Shown one piece after another: positions 1 through 7,963 of a stretch of DNA of 21,052 nt. A program made the position numbers and the translations under genes. Below the pieces are notes generated by a model. The model worked only from the letters and a program-made list of their open reading frames with translations, did not search any database and was not told the DNA's origin. Position 1 is the first letter of the stretch. Each line of letters starts with the position of its first letter. Origin of the DNA: Verrucomicrobiales bacterium (GTDB lineage: Bacteria; Verrucomicrobiota; Verrucomicrobiia; Limisphaerales; SXQI01); NCBI GenBank assembly GCA_028293365.1, contig JAQGOX010000137.1, positions 1-21,052 of the forward strand, written 5' to 3'.

Positions 1-1
1 A

Positions 2-1291
2 CTCCTCCGTGATCGGGTGGCGGAGGTGTTGGGCTTGCACTATCAGGCCGCGTGGCCAAACCGAGAATTTGAAACAGCGCGCGGTGTACGCCGCTCACCT
101 TTGCACGACCGGCTAGTCGCTCAAGGAGCCGCTTTCGGAGCAAAAGCCGGATGGGAACGGCCCAACTGGTTCGCGCGCTCGAATACGGGGTCCGATGATT
201 TATATGCAGATCAGGTGGTTCCAGAATATTCGTTTGAACGTCAAAACTGGTTCGAAAATCACAAAGTCGAACATCAGGCAGCACGCCAGAAGGTTGCGAT
301 TTTCGATCAGACCGGCTTCGGCAAACTGGTTTGTCGCGGTCGCGATTCAGTGAACGTACTCCAGCGACTCTGCGGCAACAATGTGGATGTGCCTATCGGC
401 AAAACGGTTTATACGGGCTTGTTTAATGAACGCGGGGGATTTGAAAGTGACCTGACCGTAATCCGGACCGGCCGCGAAGAATTTCAATTGATCACCGGGA
501 CTTCACAGCCGGTGCACGACCTGGACTGGATCCGCCGACATATCGGTCCTGGTGACCACGCAGAGGCGCTCGACATTACAAACAGTCTCGGGGTGCTGGG
601 GGTCATGGGGCCAAACGCACGCAATCTGCTCAACCGTTTGACTGATGCGGATTTAACAGATGCAGCATTTCCGTTTGGAACGAGTCAACAAATCAGTGTC
701 GGGTGGGCCGCCGTTCGGGCCGTTCGTATCACCTACGTTGGCGAACTCGGCTGGGAACTGCATGTACCGATCGAACAAATGCCCTCGGTGTATGATGCAC
801 TTTGGCAGAATGGAGAGGATCTGGGGCTTATCAATGCGGGCCACTACGCGATCAACTCGTTGCGTCTGGAAAAAAGTTATCGTGCATGGGGAGCCGAGCT
901 TTCGCCAGATGATTCTCCACTCGAAGCCGGACTGGGTTTTGCAATCGATTGGACCAAAGCGTTCATCGGCCGCGAAACCTTGACGAAACAAAGGAAGTTA
1001 CCGCTGAAGCGCATGCTTGTGACTTTCGTGGTTAACAACCCGGCCCCCGTATTGTGGGGAAGTGAGCTGATCTATCGCGATGAAAAACCGGTTGGGTATA
1101 CAACTTCCGGTTCCTATGGTTTCTCGGTCGGCGGCGCAATAGGGATGGGATATGTGAATCATCCGGGAGGAGTCGATTCAGAATTTATCAAGGCGGGCCG
1201 GTACGAAATTGATATCAATGGGACGCGTTTCACAGCTACTCCTCATTTGCGTGCACCCTATGATCCGGCCCGGACCAGGATCCTCAGTTAA
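2..1291 (+). CDS. Dimethylglycine/sarcosine dehydrogenase-type FAD oxidoreductase, C-terminal part with GcvT (aminomethyltransferase-like) domain; 5' end outside window
   Basis: The reading frame is open from the first base, so the gene starts upstream; the GTG at 17 is internal and not the start. The visible 429 or so residues begin with a short linker carrying TARGVRRSPLHDRL and GWERPNWFA-type blocks, which are typical of the region joining the FAD-dependent amine oxidase half to the folate-binding half in dimethylglycine and sarcosine dehydrogenases. They continue through a complete GcvT-like fold (IFDQTGFGK, VLGVMGPNAR, YVGELGWELH, GHYAINSLRLEK) and the C-terminal GcvT barrel (GYTTSGSYGFSVGG). 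Family knowledge: these enzymes demethylate N-methylated glycines and pass the methylene group to tetrahydrofolate. The exact substrate cannot be read here because the FAD domain is missing. The gene converges on ftsZ and has no evident functional link to it. No rho-independent terminator is visible after the TAA. Confidence 0.88.
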   Translation, partial: LLRDRVAEVLGLHYQAAWPNREFETARGVRRSPLHDRLVAQGAAFGAKAGWERPNWFARSNTGSDDLYADQVVPEYSFERQNWFENHKVEHQAARQKVAIFDQTGFGKLVCRGRDSVNVLQRLCGNNVDVPIGKTVYTGLFNERGGFESDLTVIRTGREEFQLITGTSQPVHDLDWIRRHIGPGDHAEALDITNSLGVLGVMGPNARNLLNRLTDADLTDAAFPFGTSQQISVGWAAVRAVRITYVGELGWELHVPIEQMPSVYDALWQNGEDLGLINAGHYAINSLRLEKSYRAWGAELSPDDSPLEAGLGFAIDWTKAFIGRETLTKQRKLPLKRMLVTFVVNNPAPVLWGSELIYRDEKPVGYTTSGSYGFSVGGAIGMGYVNHPGGVDSEFIKAGRYEIDINGTRFTATPHLRAPYDPARTRILS

Positions 1292-1363
1292 ATTATACTG
1301 GGGAAGGCAGGCCAGGGAAACCGCGCCGAGCACGCTGGAGCGGAAAAACGTCCGGCGGTTCAT
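1178..1363 (-). pseudogene. Probable remnant of a Tat-exported protein gene directly downstream of ftsZ
   Basis: An ATG lies 11 nt after the ftsZ stop on the same strand. It opens a 61-codon frame whose first 20 or so residues (MNRRTFFRSSVLGAVSLACL) form a good twin-arginine leader: RR-x-F-F followed by a hydrophobic core. After about 24 codons the frame reaches the stop codon of the convergent gene and continues only as the antisense of that gene's coding sequence, where it resembles no protein family I know. The simplest reading is that an operon-distal secreted-protein gene was cut off after its leader, by deletion or by arrival of the convergent gene. The alternatives are a genuine small exported peptide or chance. 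I see no strong ribosome binding site, so expression is uncertain. Confidence 0.35.
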
Positions 1364-1374
1364 ACTCGGGAATC

Positions 1375-2742
1375 TCAGTTTAATGCCATACCACGCCTGA
1401 TATAGGTCGGAACATCAAGATCTTCACCTCGATGGATCGTAGGCTGACTTTTCTCGAAGCGTCCACGAGAGATAATTTCCAGAGGCAGTTGTTGCTGCTT
1501 GAATTTTGAAACTGCTTTGCGCGTTTTTCCCGAGCGACTTTGCTGCGTCAGGATTTCAGCCTTCTTTTGCGGCGTCAACTCAGGCGCGGGAGCAACAAAG
1601 CGCGAAGGAGGACGCGTGTTTTCCCGATCGGCAAAGAATGTGGTTTCGATTTGTGGCTGCAAAAGATTGGGTGAAGGTGCTGCATGCTCAAAGCGATTTT
1701 CCAACGGAGGCGCCGGGACTGGGTCATCATCATGCTCCGGTTCGGGCGCAGGCACATCCTCTGCTGAGGTAGGAAGCCTGACGGTGTTGCGGGAAACGAC
1801 CACAGTAAGCCCAAGACGGCCTTGAAATGCCGAATCGACTGCGGCACCCATGATTATCTGACCGCTATCGGTCTGCCGGGTGAGTCCTTCCATGACTCGA
1901 TTCACATCGGCCATTGTCATATCAGGACCACCCACGAGGCTGACGAGGACGGCTTGAGCCTCACAGAGCGATTTACCATGATCGAGAAGTGGGCTTGCCA
2001 ACAGCTTCGCGACCACTTCCTTCGCACGGTTCTCTCCCTGAGCTTCTGCGGCGGCAAAAGTACTTTCCGCATGACAACCTCGAACCACTGCATAAAGGTA
2101 AGCGAAATCAACTTTAATCAAGCCAGGCCGGGTGAGCATCTGCCAGACACCTTTGACGCCCTGGAGAAGCAAATCATTTGTAATTTTAAAAGCTTCCAGC
2201 AGGCTGGTGTTCTCATCGATTAACTGGAACAGCTTCTGATTTGGCAGGCAAATGACCGCATCAGCGGCGGACTTAAGCTGCCGCAGACCATTATCAGCCT
2301 GTTTTTTGCGGCGTGGCCCTTCGAAATCGAATGGAAGTGTTGCCACGGCAAGAACGAGCGCACCCGCTTCTTTCGCAGCGCGAGCAACGACAGGAGCGGC
2401 ACCCGTTCCAGTACCGCCGCCGAGACCCGTTACCAGGAACACCAAATCAGCGTCAGAACAGAATTTTTTTACCGCCTCAAACTCTTCTTCCGCGATTGTT
2501 CGTGCAAGCTCTGGATCTCCGCCGGTTCCCATTCCATGCAATCTTCGGGCGCCAATCAACATCTGGTTGGAAACGCGCGAATCCCCGAGCACACGCCGAT
2601 TGGTATGGATCGCGCCATAGATCAAGTCCAGTGAAGCGGTTTGCGTCATATGGTCGAGCGCATTGCTACCGGCCCCGCCTACACTGATTACCTTGGCTGT
2701 TAATGGGGCCGCTTTGATGACAGGCACTGTTTCAATACTCAT
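1375..2742 (-). CDS. ftsZ: Cell division GTPase FtsZ, divergent
   Basis: FtsZ is the tubulin homologue that polymerises into the cytoplasmic Z-ring. The 455-residue product has the tubulin signature GGGTGTG (residues 108-114), an N-terminal glycine-rich nucleotide loop (SVGGAGSNA, 20-28), PFDFEG at 137-142 and QGVKGV at 194-199. A Pro- and charge-rich linker follows (about 325-430), then a C-terminal peptide DLDVPTYIRRG (441-451) of the kind that binds FtsA and other tethers. Unusual points: the NTD motif of the guanosine pocket reads HTNR (46-49), and the T7 catalytic loop, normally NxDFxxD, reads KVDFAYL (210-216), keeping one Asp of three polar residues. It starts 1 nt after the ftsA stop, so it is translationally coupled. 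At 455 aa it is longer than E. coli FtsZ because of the linker. The identity is certain; its GTPase competence is not. Confidence 0.95.
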   Translation of the reverse strand: MSIETVPVIKAAPLTAKVISVGGAGSNALDHMTQTASLDLIYGAIHTNRRVLGDSRVSNQMLIGARRLHGMGTGGDPELARTIAEEEFEAVKKFCSDADLVFLVTGLGGGTGTGAAPVVARAAKEAGALVLAVATLPFDFEGPRRKKQADNGLRQLKSAADAVICLPNQKLFQLIDENTSLLEAFKITNDLLLQGVKGVWQMLTRPGLIKVDFAYLYAVVRGCHAESTFAAAEAQGENRAKEVVAKLLASPLLDHGKSLCEAQAVLVSLVGGPDMTMADVNRVMEGLTRQTDSGQIIMGAAVDSAFQGRLGLTVVVSRNTVRLPTSAEDVPAPEPEHDDDPVPAPPLENRFEHAAPSPNLLQPQIETTFFADRENTRPPSRFVAPAPELTPQKKAEILTQQSRSGKTRKAVSKFKQQQLPLEIISRGRFEKSQPTIHRGEDLDVPTYIRRGMALN

Positions 2743-2743
2743 A

Positions 2744-3976
2744 TTAGCCGCGGGTTAAAGGTCTGAGCAACTGACTAAGGGTGGAGCGAATCCCGAGCAG
2801 AGGACGACGATCCTCGCTTCGTTTTTTAAGTTCAAAAGAGCCAAATCGAGCCAATCCAATGGCACCCGCGAATTCAGGTTGATCGAGCGCTGACTTTAGA
2901 CCGCTCATTAAATTCGTCTTGCCGATGTATGCGTGCATTCCGAAAACCATGCTCGCCGCACGCTGAATCTGCGGAATACGGGCGCCGCCTCCACAAATAA
3001 AGACACCTTCACGGACCTGATCCAACACACCAGCGGCATCCAATTCCGCGGCGATCAATTGGAAGATCTCTTCAATCCGCGCCGACATGATGCGCCGGAG
3101 GTGCTCAATATTGATGGTCTTTTCGGGAAGGCCCAAATCATTCGAAATAGTGATAACCTGGCCCTTCGCCGATTCTTCAACAAGCGCGGAGCCGTGATCA
3201 ATTTTCAATTGCTCAGCCCGACCCAACGGGAGCTTAAGGCCAAACGCCAGATCATTGGAAATATGATCGCCACCGACGGCGAGAACCCCGGTATGCTTAA
3301 TAATGCCTTTGGCATACACCACATATTCCGTAGTGCCACTGCCAATATCGATCACAATTGAGCCGAGTTCCTTTTGTTCACTGGTAAGCAAAGCCAGTGA
3401 GGAAGCAAGCCCGGTGAACACGACCTCATCAACATCCAATTGCAACGCCCGCACTGCGGCGATTGGATTCTGCAGGCGGTTAAAGTGACCATGTACAACA
3501 TGGACATCGACCTCGACTCGTGCTCCATGCATGCCGACCGGATTCGATATATGTTCTTGTCCATCGACCGCAAAATGCTGCCGAATAACATGAACGGTTC
3601 GATTTTCGGCTGGCAGGTTGATAGCGCGCGCATTCTTGAGAACATCCTGAACATCCTCCTCGGTTATCTCGCGATCGTGCGATGCGATGGAATGGAAGCC
3701 GCGATTGTTAAAGCAGGTAACGTGAGCCCCCGTTACGCCGAGATAAACACTGCGAATCTCGACATCAGCCATCTGCTCCGCTTCGACCACGGCATCGCGA
3801 ATATCATCTTTCGTCAGCGCTAGATCGACGATTTCACCCTTGCGTACTCCGCGCGATTTGGCCTGGCCCAATCCGATAATATTCAATCCCCCAGAGTCAT
3901 TAAGCTCACCGACCGTGGCGCAAATCTTTGATGTGCCAATGTCCAGGCCGACAACGATTGAGGGAGAATCAAACAT
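2744..3976 (-). CDS. ftsA: Cell division protein FtsA (actin-like Z-ring membrane tether)
   Basis: FtsA is an actin-fold ATPase that anchors FtsZ to the inner membrane and recruits later division proteins. The open frame extends 90 codons further upstream, but that part is another frame of ftsQ. The ATG at 3976 gives MFDSPSIVVGLDIGTSKIC, with the phosphate-1 motif GLDIGTSK right at the N-terminus as expected, and a 410-aa product of normal length. Phosphate-2 (VIDIGSGTTEY, about 209-219) and the adenosine motif (FICGGGARIP, about 330) are intact. The C-terminus ends in a short basic amphipathic segment (about the last 15 residues), consistent with the membrane-targeting helix. The start overlaps the ftsQ end by 8 nt and the stop is 1 nt before ftsZ, the canonical ftsQ-ftsA-ftsZ arrangement. 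Confidence 0.97.
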   Translation of the reverse strand: MFDSPSIVVGLDIGTSKICATVGELNDSGGLNIIGLGQAKSRGVRKGEIVDLALTKDDIRDAVVEAEQMADVEIRSVYLGVTGAHVTCFNNRGFHSIASHDREITEEDVQDVLKNARAINLPAENRTVHVIRQHFAVDGQEHISNPVGMHGARVEVDVHVVHGHFNRLQNPIAAVRALQLDVDEVVFTGLASSLALLTSEQKELGSIVIDIGSGTTEYVVYAKGIIKHTGVLAVGGDHISNDLAFGLKLPLGRAEQLKIDHGSALVEESAKGQVITISNDLGLPEKTINIEHLRRIMSARIEEIFQLIAAELDAAGVLDQVREGVFICGGGARIPQIQRAASMVFGMHAYIGKTNLMSGLKSALDQPEFAGAIGLARFGSFELKKRSEDRRPLLGIRSTLSQLLRPLTRG

Positions 3977-4928
3977 GGCGTTTCCTATAGGGGGAGGAGT
4001 TGTTAGTTTTTGACTTACGAGGAACTGTAACCGGGACATCCTCAAGCCAACGAGCGGGAACAAAATTTGCAACGGCCAGATCGAGCGAGGCGAGAGACTT
4101 ATTGGATTTATTGCCGTGATCGTAAACGCTGCGCCAGCGACGAAGTTGCGTGGGGAAGTCAGATAATGCCAACGTAATGTCGCCCCCCTGCTCTGTCGTG
4201 ACCTGCAAGGTGTGCGGGTTCGAAGCATCGATAAAACGAATATCAACTGCCTCCATTAATTGCGATTTTTCAAAGTCGGAAATGAAAGTCAAAGCCGCGC
4301 GAACTTCAGGAGTAGTGATAGGCCACCCGGGGCGAAGTTCATTTCCCGGCACCCCGGTAATCGTCGGCAACCAATCGCGCGTCGCCGGAACTGTTTTGCC
4401 GTCAATTACGAGCGGCGTCATGACATATCCGTTTTGATCGACATAGAACACTCGCGAAGCGATCAATCCATTTGTTCCGCTTTCAAAAACGTGAATTTGA
4501 GCGACCGGTTCGCGCTCTGCGATAATGAGACGCAACGTACGTGGGAGAATGCGTTCGACTGCGGCGGATTCAATTAGGGGTACCCACTCAAGGTCTCTTT
4601 TGATCCGGGTCAAATCCAGAGCCAGCAAATTATCACCCGTCTTGACCCCCGCCCATTTTCGGAGCTGTTCCGAGGGAACCACGCCATCCGTTTGGATATC
4701 GATCGTTTCAATCGCAAAAGCATCGTTCGAAAAAAGGAATTCATTGATGGCCCACTGTCCGCCCTGCCACGCGACGAAAATGCCAAAAACAACCGCGAAG
4801 GAAGCGCCAATCGCCGTTGCGGCGATACGGAGGCGGACCGCTTTGAGCGGCTGCACGCGGAGTTTCACATCGAGAACGTGCTGCCTTTCGCACCGGCGGT
4901 TTTTTTTCTGTCGGGAGAACCAGCTCAT
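3969..4928 (-). CDS. ftsQ: Cell division protein FtsQ (POTRA-domain bitopic membrane protein)
   Basis: FtsQ links the cytoplasmic and periplasmic parts of the divisome through the FtsQ-FtsL-FtsB complex. The 319-residue product has a basic cytoplasmic N-terminus (about 1-32) and a single membrane segment (about 35-55). A periplasmic POTRA domain follows (about 70-140, including the pattern ending in PRTLRLIIAEREPVA that is typical of FtsQ), then the FtsQ beta domain (about 145-280). The C-terminal tail is basic. The primary sequence is divergent, as usual for this family, and the call rests on topology, the POTRA signature and position between ddl and ftsA. The ATG overlaps the ddl stop in an ATGA, and its own stop overlaps the ftsA start by 8 nt, so all three are likely coupled in translation. 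Confidence 0.93.
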   Translation of the reverse strand: MSWFSRQKKNRRCERQHVLDVKLRVQPLKAVRLRIAATAIGASFAVVFGIFVAWQGGQWAINEFLFSNDAFAIETIDIQTDGVVPSEQLRKWAGVKTGDNLLALDLTRIKRDLEWVPLIESAAVERILPRTLRLIIAEREPVAQIHVFESGTNGLIASRVFYVDQNGYVMTPLVIDGKTVPATRDWLPTITGVPGNELRPGWPITTPEVRAALTFISDFEKSQLMEAVDIRFIDASNPHTLQVTTEQGGDITLALSDFPTQLRRWRSVYDHGNKSNKSLASLDLAVANFVPARWLEDVPVTVPRKSKTNNSSPYRKRHV

Positions 4929-5845
4929 GCGATCAAAGGCATTTTAATATCAATAGTTTTTCTGCGCATGGCGAGATCGATCATCTTCTGGCAAAGTTGC
5001 GCATACGAAATTCCAACGGCGGCCGCGGCTTTAGGTAAAAGACTGGTTCCGGTCAACCCTGGCAATGTATTGACCTCAAGAATGTACGGCTTTCCCTCCG
5101 TGGAAACCATTGCATCAACCCGGCCATAATCGCGCCCTCCCAAGGCATTGAACGCGGCCAGGCTAAAATCCGCGATTGAACGGGAGAGCTCCGGGCTCAG
5201 ATCGGCCGGACAAAAATATTCGGTCGCGCCGGGAGTATATTTATTATGGTAATCGAAAGCGCCGAGCCGCGGACAGATTTCCACAATCGGCAGGACCGCG
5301 CCGTCGAGGATGCCAATGGTAATTTCACGACCAATGATCCGCTCCTCGACCAAAATCTCGTAATCATGCTGCAGGGAACGGCCAACCGCGACCGGCCACT
5401 GCGACGGTTCGTCAATGAATTCAAGGCCTACGCTGGAGCCCTGGCGAACGGGCTTCAACACAAGTGGCGGAGCCCAGCCGGCAGGGATGGGGTCGCGGGC
5501 AGACCGTATCACCTGATAGCGGGGAGTCGGGACCTGATCGCGAATAAACAGCTCCTTACTGGCGACCTTGTCGAACGCAAGTCGACTTGCATCAACTCCG
5601 CATCCCGTATAGGGAATTCCAACCTCCTCCAGTTGCTGCTGCACGGTGCCGTCCTCGCCATAACTTCCATGCAGAGCGAGGAAAACGACCTGGGTATCGT
5701 CAGGCAGAATCCACGAGCCCTCACGCGGATCGAGCTCCTGAACATGGTGACCCAACGACCGCAAAGCAGCGGCTGCAGCAACTCCCGAGCGAAGAGAAAC
5801 CTCACGTTCCGATGAGGGCCCGCCGAGCATGACCGTGATGTTCAA
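4925..5845 (-). CDS. ddl: D-alanine--D-alanine ligase
   Basis: Ddl joins two D-alanines with ATP to supply the dipeptide that MurF adds to the UDP-MurNAc-tripeptide. ATP-grasp hallmarks are present in order: MLGGPSSEREVSLRSG at the N-terminus, HGSYGEDGTVQQQLE, LKPVRQGSSVGL, LVEERIIGREITIG, and the Mg2+-binding LEVNTLPGLTGTSLLP near the C-terminus. The start is ambiguous. I prefer TTG at 5845, 4 nt after the murB stop, because it gives 306 aa and places the LGGPSSE motif at the family's usual distance from the N-terminus. A GTG at 5890 would add 15 residues and overlap murB by 41 nt. Neither has a convincing Shine-Dalgarno. The gene ends in an ATGA overlap with ftsQ. Confidence 0.95.
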   Translation of the reverse strand: MNITVMLGGPSSEREVSLRSGVAAAAALRSLGHHVQELDPREGSWILPDDTQVVFLALHGSYGEDGTVQQQLEEVGIPYTGCGVDASRLAFDKVASKELFIRDQVPTPRYQVIRSARDPIPAGWAPPLVLKPVRQGSSVGLEFIDEPSQWPVAVGRSLQHDYEILVEERIIGREITIGILDGAVLPIVEICPRLGAFDYHNKYTPGATEYFCPADLSPELSRSIADFSLAAFNALGGRDYGRVDAMVSTEGKPYILEVNTLPGLTGTSLLPKAAAAVGISYAQLCQKMIDLAMRRKTIDIKMPLIA

Positions 5846-5849
5846 CGCG

Positions 5850-6812
5850 TCAGCTTTTATGGGATAACTCCATTTCCGGCAGGTCTTCACCTACAATTTC
5901 AACTTCCGTTTCCAGGGCAATGCCCCGATCACGAGCAGCCCGATCTTTCAACATCTGAATCAGGTCAAGTATATCGCGCGCAGTCGCGGAGCCATCGCTC
6001 ACAATAAAGTTTCCGTGAACTTCGGAAACGGACGCGCCCCCGACCCGCGCTCCTTTAAGGCCGAGTTCCTCGATCAACCGACCGCTGGGAATGGTATCAG
6101 GATTTTTAAAAATACATCCCGCGCTGGGAGCGGCAGGCTGGCTCTTCCAGCGCTTTTGGCTGCAATCCATCATCTTCTTTTCGATGATTTCGCGTGCCAC
6201 GAATTCACCGCGGAAAACCGCACCGAGGGCGATGTGATTTTTGAAAAAAGCGCAGGAACGATATTCGCTATCAATTGAATTTCCGGCGACCTCATGAGCG
6301 GCTCCGAGTTGATCCATATAGCGAACCCGGTCCGCGACTGCAAAAATCCATCCGCCCATTGCCCCGGCGTTCATCCTCAGCGCTCCGCCGACGCTTCCGG
6401 GAATCCCTTCAAGGAATTCAAGCCCTCCAATTGAGGCGCGGCGCGCTTCCACGGCCACATTCTTGAGTCGCGCACCCGCGCCGCAACGAATCGTGTCGTT
6501 CTCAACTACGATTTGGCTGAAATATGGATGACCAAGGCCGACCACCACGCCACGGATTCCTCCATCGCGAATCAGCAAATTCGAACCGCGTCCGAGTATC
6601 ATGAGAGGCCAGTTATGTTCCCGGCAAAATTTCGTAACTTTTGCGAGATCATGTTCTGAGCCTGGTTCGATAAAAAAATCAGCCGGGCCACCCACTCGAA
6701 ATGTGGTTCGCCGTGCGAGCAGCTCATTCGGGTGCCAAAGTGTGGCAGAAGAAAGCGTGGCAGTCAGTTCAGCGAACGTTTCAGCTAAATATTGGGGGCG
6801 TTCCGGGTTCAT
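5850..6812 (-). CDS. murB: UDP-N-acetylenolpyruvoylglucosamine reductase MurB
   Basis: MurB is the FAD- and NADPH-dependent enzyme that reduces the enolpyruvyl group to make UDP-MurNAc. The 320-aa protein has FRVGGPADFF (38-47) and LGRGSNLLIRDGG (73-85) in the FAD domain. It also has LEGIPGSVGGALRMNAGA (134-151), the YR motif (184-185), AGCIFKNP (231-238) and a terminal ALETEVEIVG block with the expected acidic residue. The proton-donor position, usually Ser in GSxFKNP, is Cys233. I believe Ser/Cys exchange occurs naturally in MurB, so I expect activity. The start overlaps the murG stop by 4 nt (ATGA). murC, which normally lies between murG and murB, is not here. Confidence 0.96.
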   Translation of the reverse strand: MNPERPQYLAETFAELTATLSSATLWHPNELLARRTTFRVGGPADFFIEPGSEHDLAKVTKFCREHNWPLMILGRGSNLLIRDGGIRGVVVGLGHPYFSQIVVENDTIRCGAGARLKNVAVEARRASIGGLEFLEGIPGSVGGALRMNAGAMGGWIFAVADRVRYMDQLGAAHEVAGNSIDSEYRSCAFFKNHIALGAVFRGEFVAREIIEKKMMDCSQKRWKSQPAAPSAGCIFKNPDTIPSGRLIEELGLKGARVGGASVSEVHGNFIVSDGSATARDILDLIQMLKDRAARDRGIALETEVEIVGEDLPEMELSHKS

Positions 6813-7963
6813 CGGGGATTAAGGCTCAGTTTGCTTTGCTCATCGACAATCCCTGAATTCCGATCGATCGAGCGAAAAATCTTATTGGCTATATCCGTAG
6901 CGGCATTCGGAAAGAACCACTTGTCGAGCGCTCGTCGCGCAGCCTCGCGTGCATCTGCATTGTGGATCAACTCCAGAACCGCGACTGCCAGAGCTTTGGC
7001 GGTCAGGTTCCGCTGAGGCATCAACCTGGCCGCACCGGAATCGGCAAAAGAACGCGCATTGAAATATTGATGGTCGTCAGCCGCCCATGGATAGGGAATT
7101 AAAATCGCGGGGAGATGCATCGCGGCCATTTCCGCCAGGGACGAAGCGCCAGCGCGAGTGACGGCGACCGTTGCCGCTCCCAAGGCGAGCTCCATTTCCG
7201 TAAGAAAAGGAAAAACCGCCGCGCGCAAATCATTCGATTTGTAGGCACGGCGCACTTTCTCCACATCTTCAGTCCCAGTTAAATGAATAAACTGCAATGA
7301 AGGCATCGCCTCTTTGAACAGAGGCAAGGCTTCGCAAACCAGACTATTGACGGAGGTGGCACCCTGGCTTCCACCTGTAATCAGTAAAACGGGATCATCG
7401 GGACGGAGACTCAGTGCGATCCGGCACGCGGCGCCAGGTTCCGTCTCTGGAAATTGAGGGCGCACTGGCATCCCGGTTAACATGACAGAGCGATTGCGCA
7501 ACCGAAGAGCTGCCATCGAAAAGGAGATAAAAACCTGATCAACGAATGGCGAAAGCCATCGATTAGCCCGGCCTGGAATTGAATTAGCCTCGTGCAGAAA
7601 TGTAGTGGCGCCTGCGAGCTTTCCCGCCAAAATCGGAGCGGCACTGGTAAATCCGCCCATGGCCAGGACTGCATTCGGCTTGCGTTTCCGAAACATCCGA
7701 CTGAGCATTCGAAACGAATCCCACGAAGCCGAAATCGCATTGCGTGCCTGGCCTTCCTGTAATGCAACCGCGGAAAGAGTCGTCACTTCGAGGCCGTCCG
7801 CCGCTTTCAAACTCTGCTGATCCACCGACTTCTCTGAAACCAGGAGCATCACCTGGCACCCCTTATCGCGCAGAACGCCAGCGACAGCGATTCCGGGGAA
7901 CAGATGCCCGCCCGTTCCCCCGCAAGCGATGGCTATAAATGGTTCCGATGCAGGATTACTCAT
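6809..7963 (-). CDS. murG: UDP-GlcNAc:undecaprenyl-PP-MurNAc-pentapeptide GlcNAc transferase MurG
   Basis: MurG is the peripheral inner-membrane GT-B enzyme that converts lipid I to lipid II. The 384-aa product shows ACGGTGGHLFPG (13-24) with the glycine-rich loop of the acceptor domain, AMGGFTSAAP and HEANSIPGRANR in the N-terminal half, the second glycine-rich loop GGSQGAT of the donor domain, and RAGASSLAE plus PYPWAADDHQ for UDP-GlcNAc binding. These are all normal for an active MurG. The ATG overlaps the ftsW stop in an ATGA and the TGA overlaps the murB ATG, so the ftsW-murG-murB trio is tightly coupled. The C-terminus ends about 45 residues after the last conserved helix and holds no trace of a fused or decayed MurC. 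Confidence 0.97.
   Translation of the reverse strand: MSNPASEPFIAIACGGTGGHLFPGIAVAGVLRDKGCQVMLLVSEKSVDQQSLKAADGLEVTTLSAVALQEGQARNAISASWDSFRMLSRMFRKRKPNAVLAMGGFTSAAPILAGKLAGATTFLHEANSIPGRANRWLSPFVDQVFISFSMAALRLRNRSVMLTGMPVRPQFPETEPGAACRIALSLRPDDPVLLITGGSQGATSVNSLVCEALPLFKEAMPSLQFIHLTGTEDVEKVRRAYKSNDLRAAVFPFLTEMELALGAATVAVTRAGASSLAEMAAMHLPAILIPYPWAADDHQYFNARSFADSGAARLMPQRNLTAKALAVAVLELIHNADAREAARRALDKWFFPNAATDIANKIFRSIDRNSGIVDEQSKLSLNPR

Noticed and set aside
653..991. Overlapping frames of just over 100 codons on both strands inside the GcvT-domain gene
   Set aside because: No family features; both are shadows of a gene with clear homology.
3977..4246. Possible 90-residue N-terminal extension of ftsA
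   Set aside because: The extension overlaps ftsQ coding sequence in another frame and lacks FtsA similarity; the ATG at 3976 places GLDIGTSK at the normal position.
5846..5890. GTG at 5890 as the ddl start, giving a 41-nt overlap with murB
   Set aside because: It adds 15 residues that do not look like the family's N-terminus; TTG at 5845 gives the usual 306 aa. I could not exclude the longer form.
6113..6116. MurB with Cys in place of the usual proton-donor Ser (AGCIFKNP)
   Set aside because: Cys is chemically able to donate the proton and I believe it occurs in other MurB proteins, so I do not count it as evidence of lost activity.
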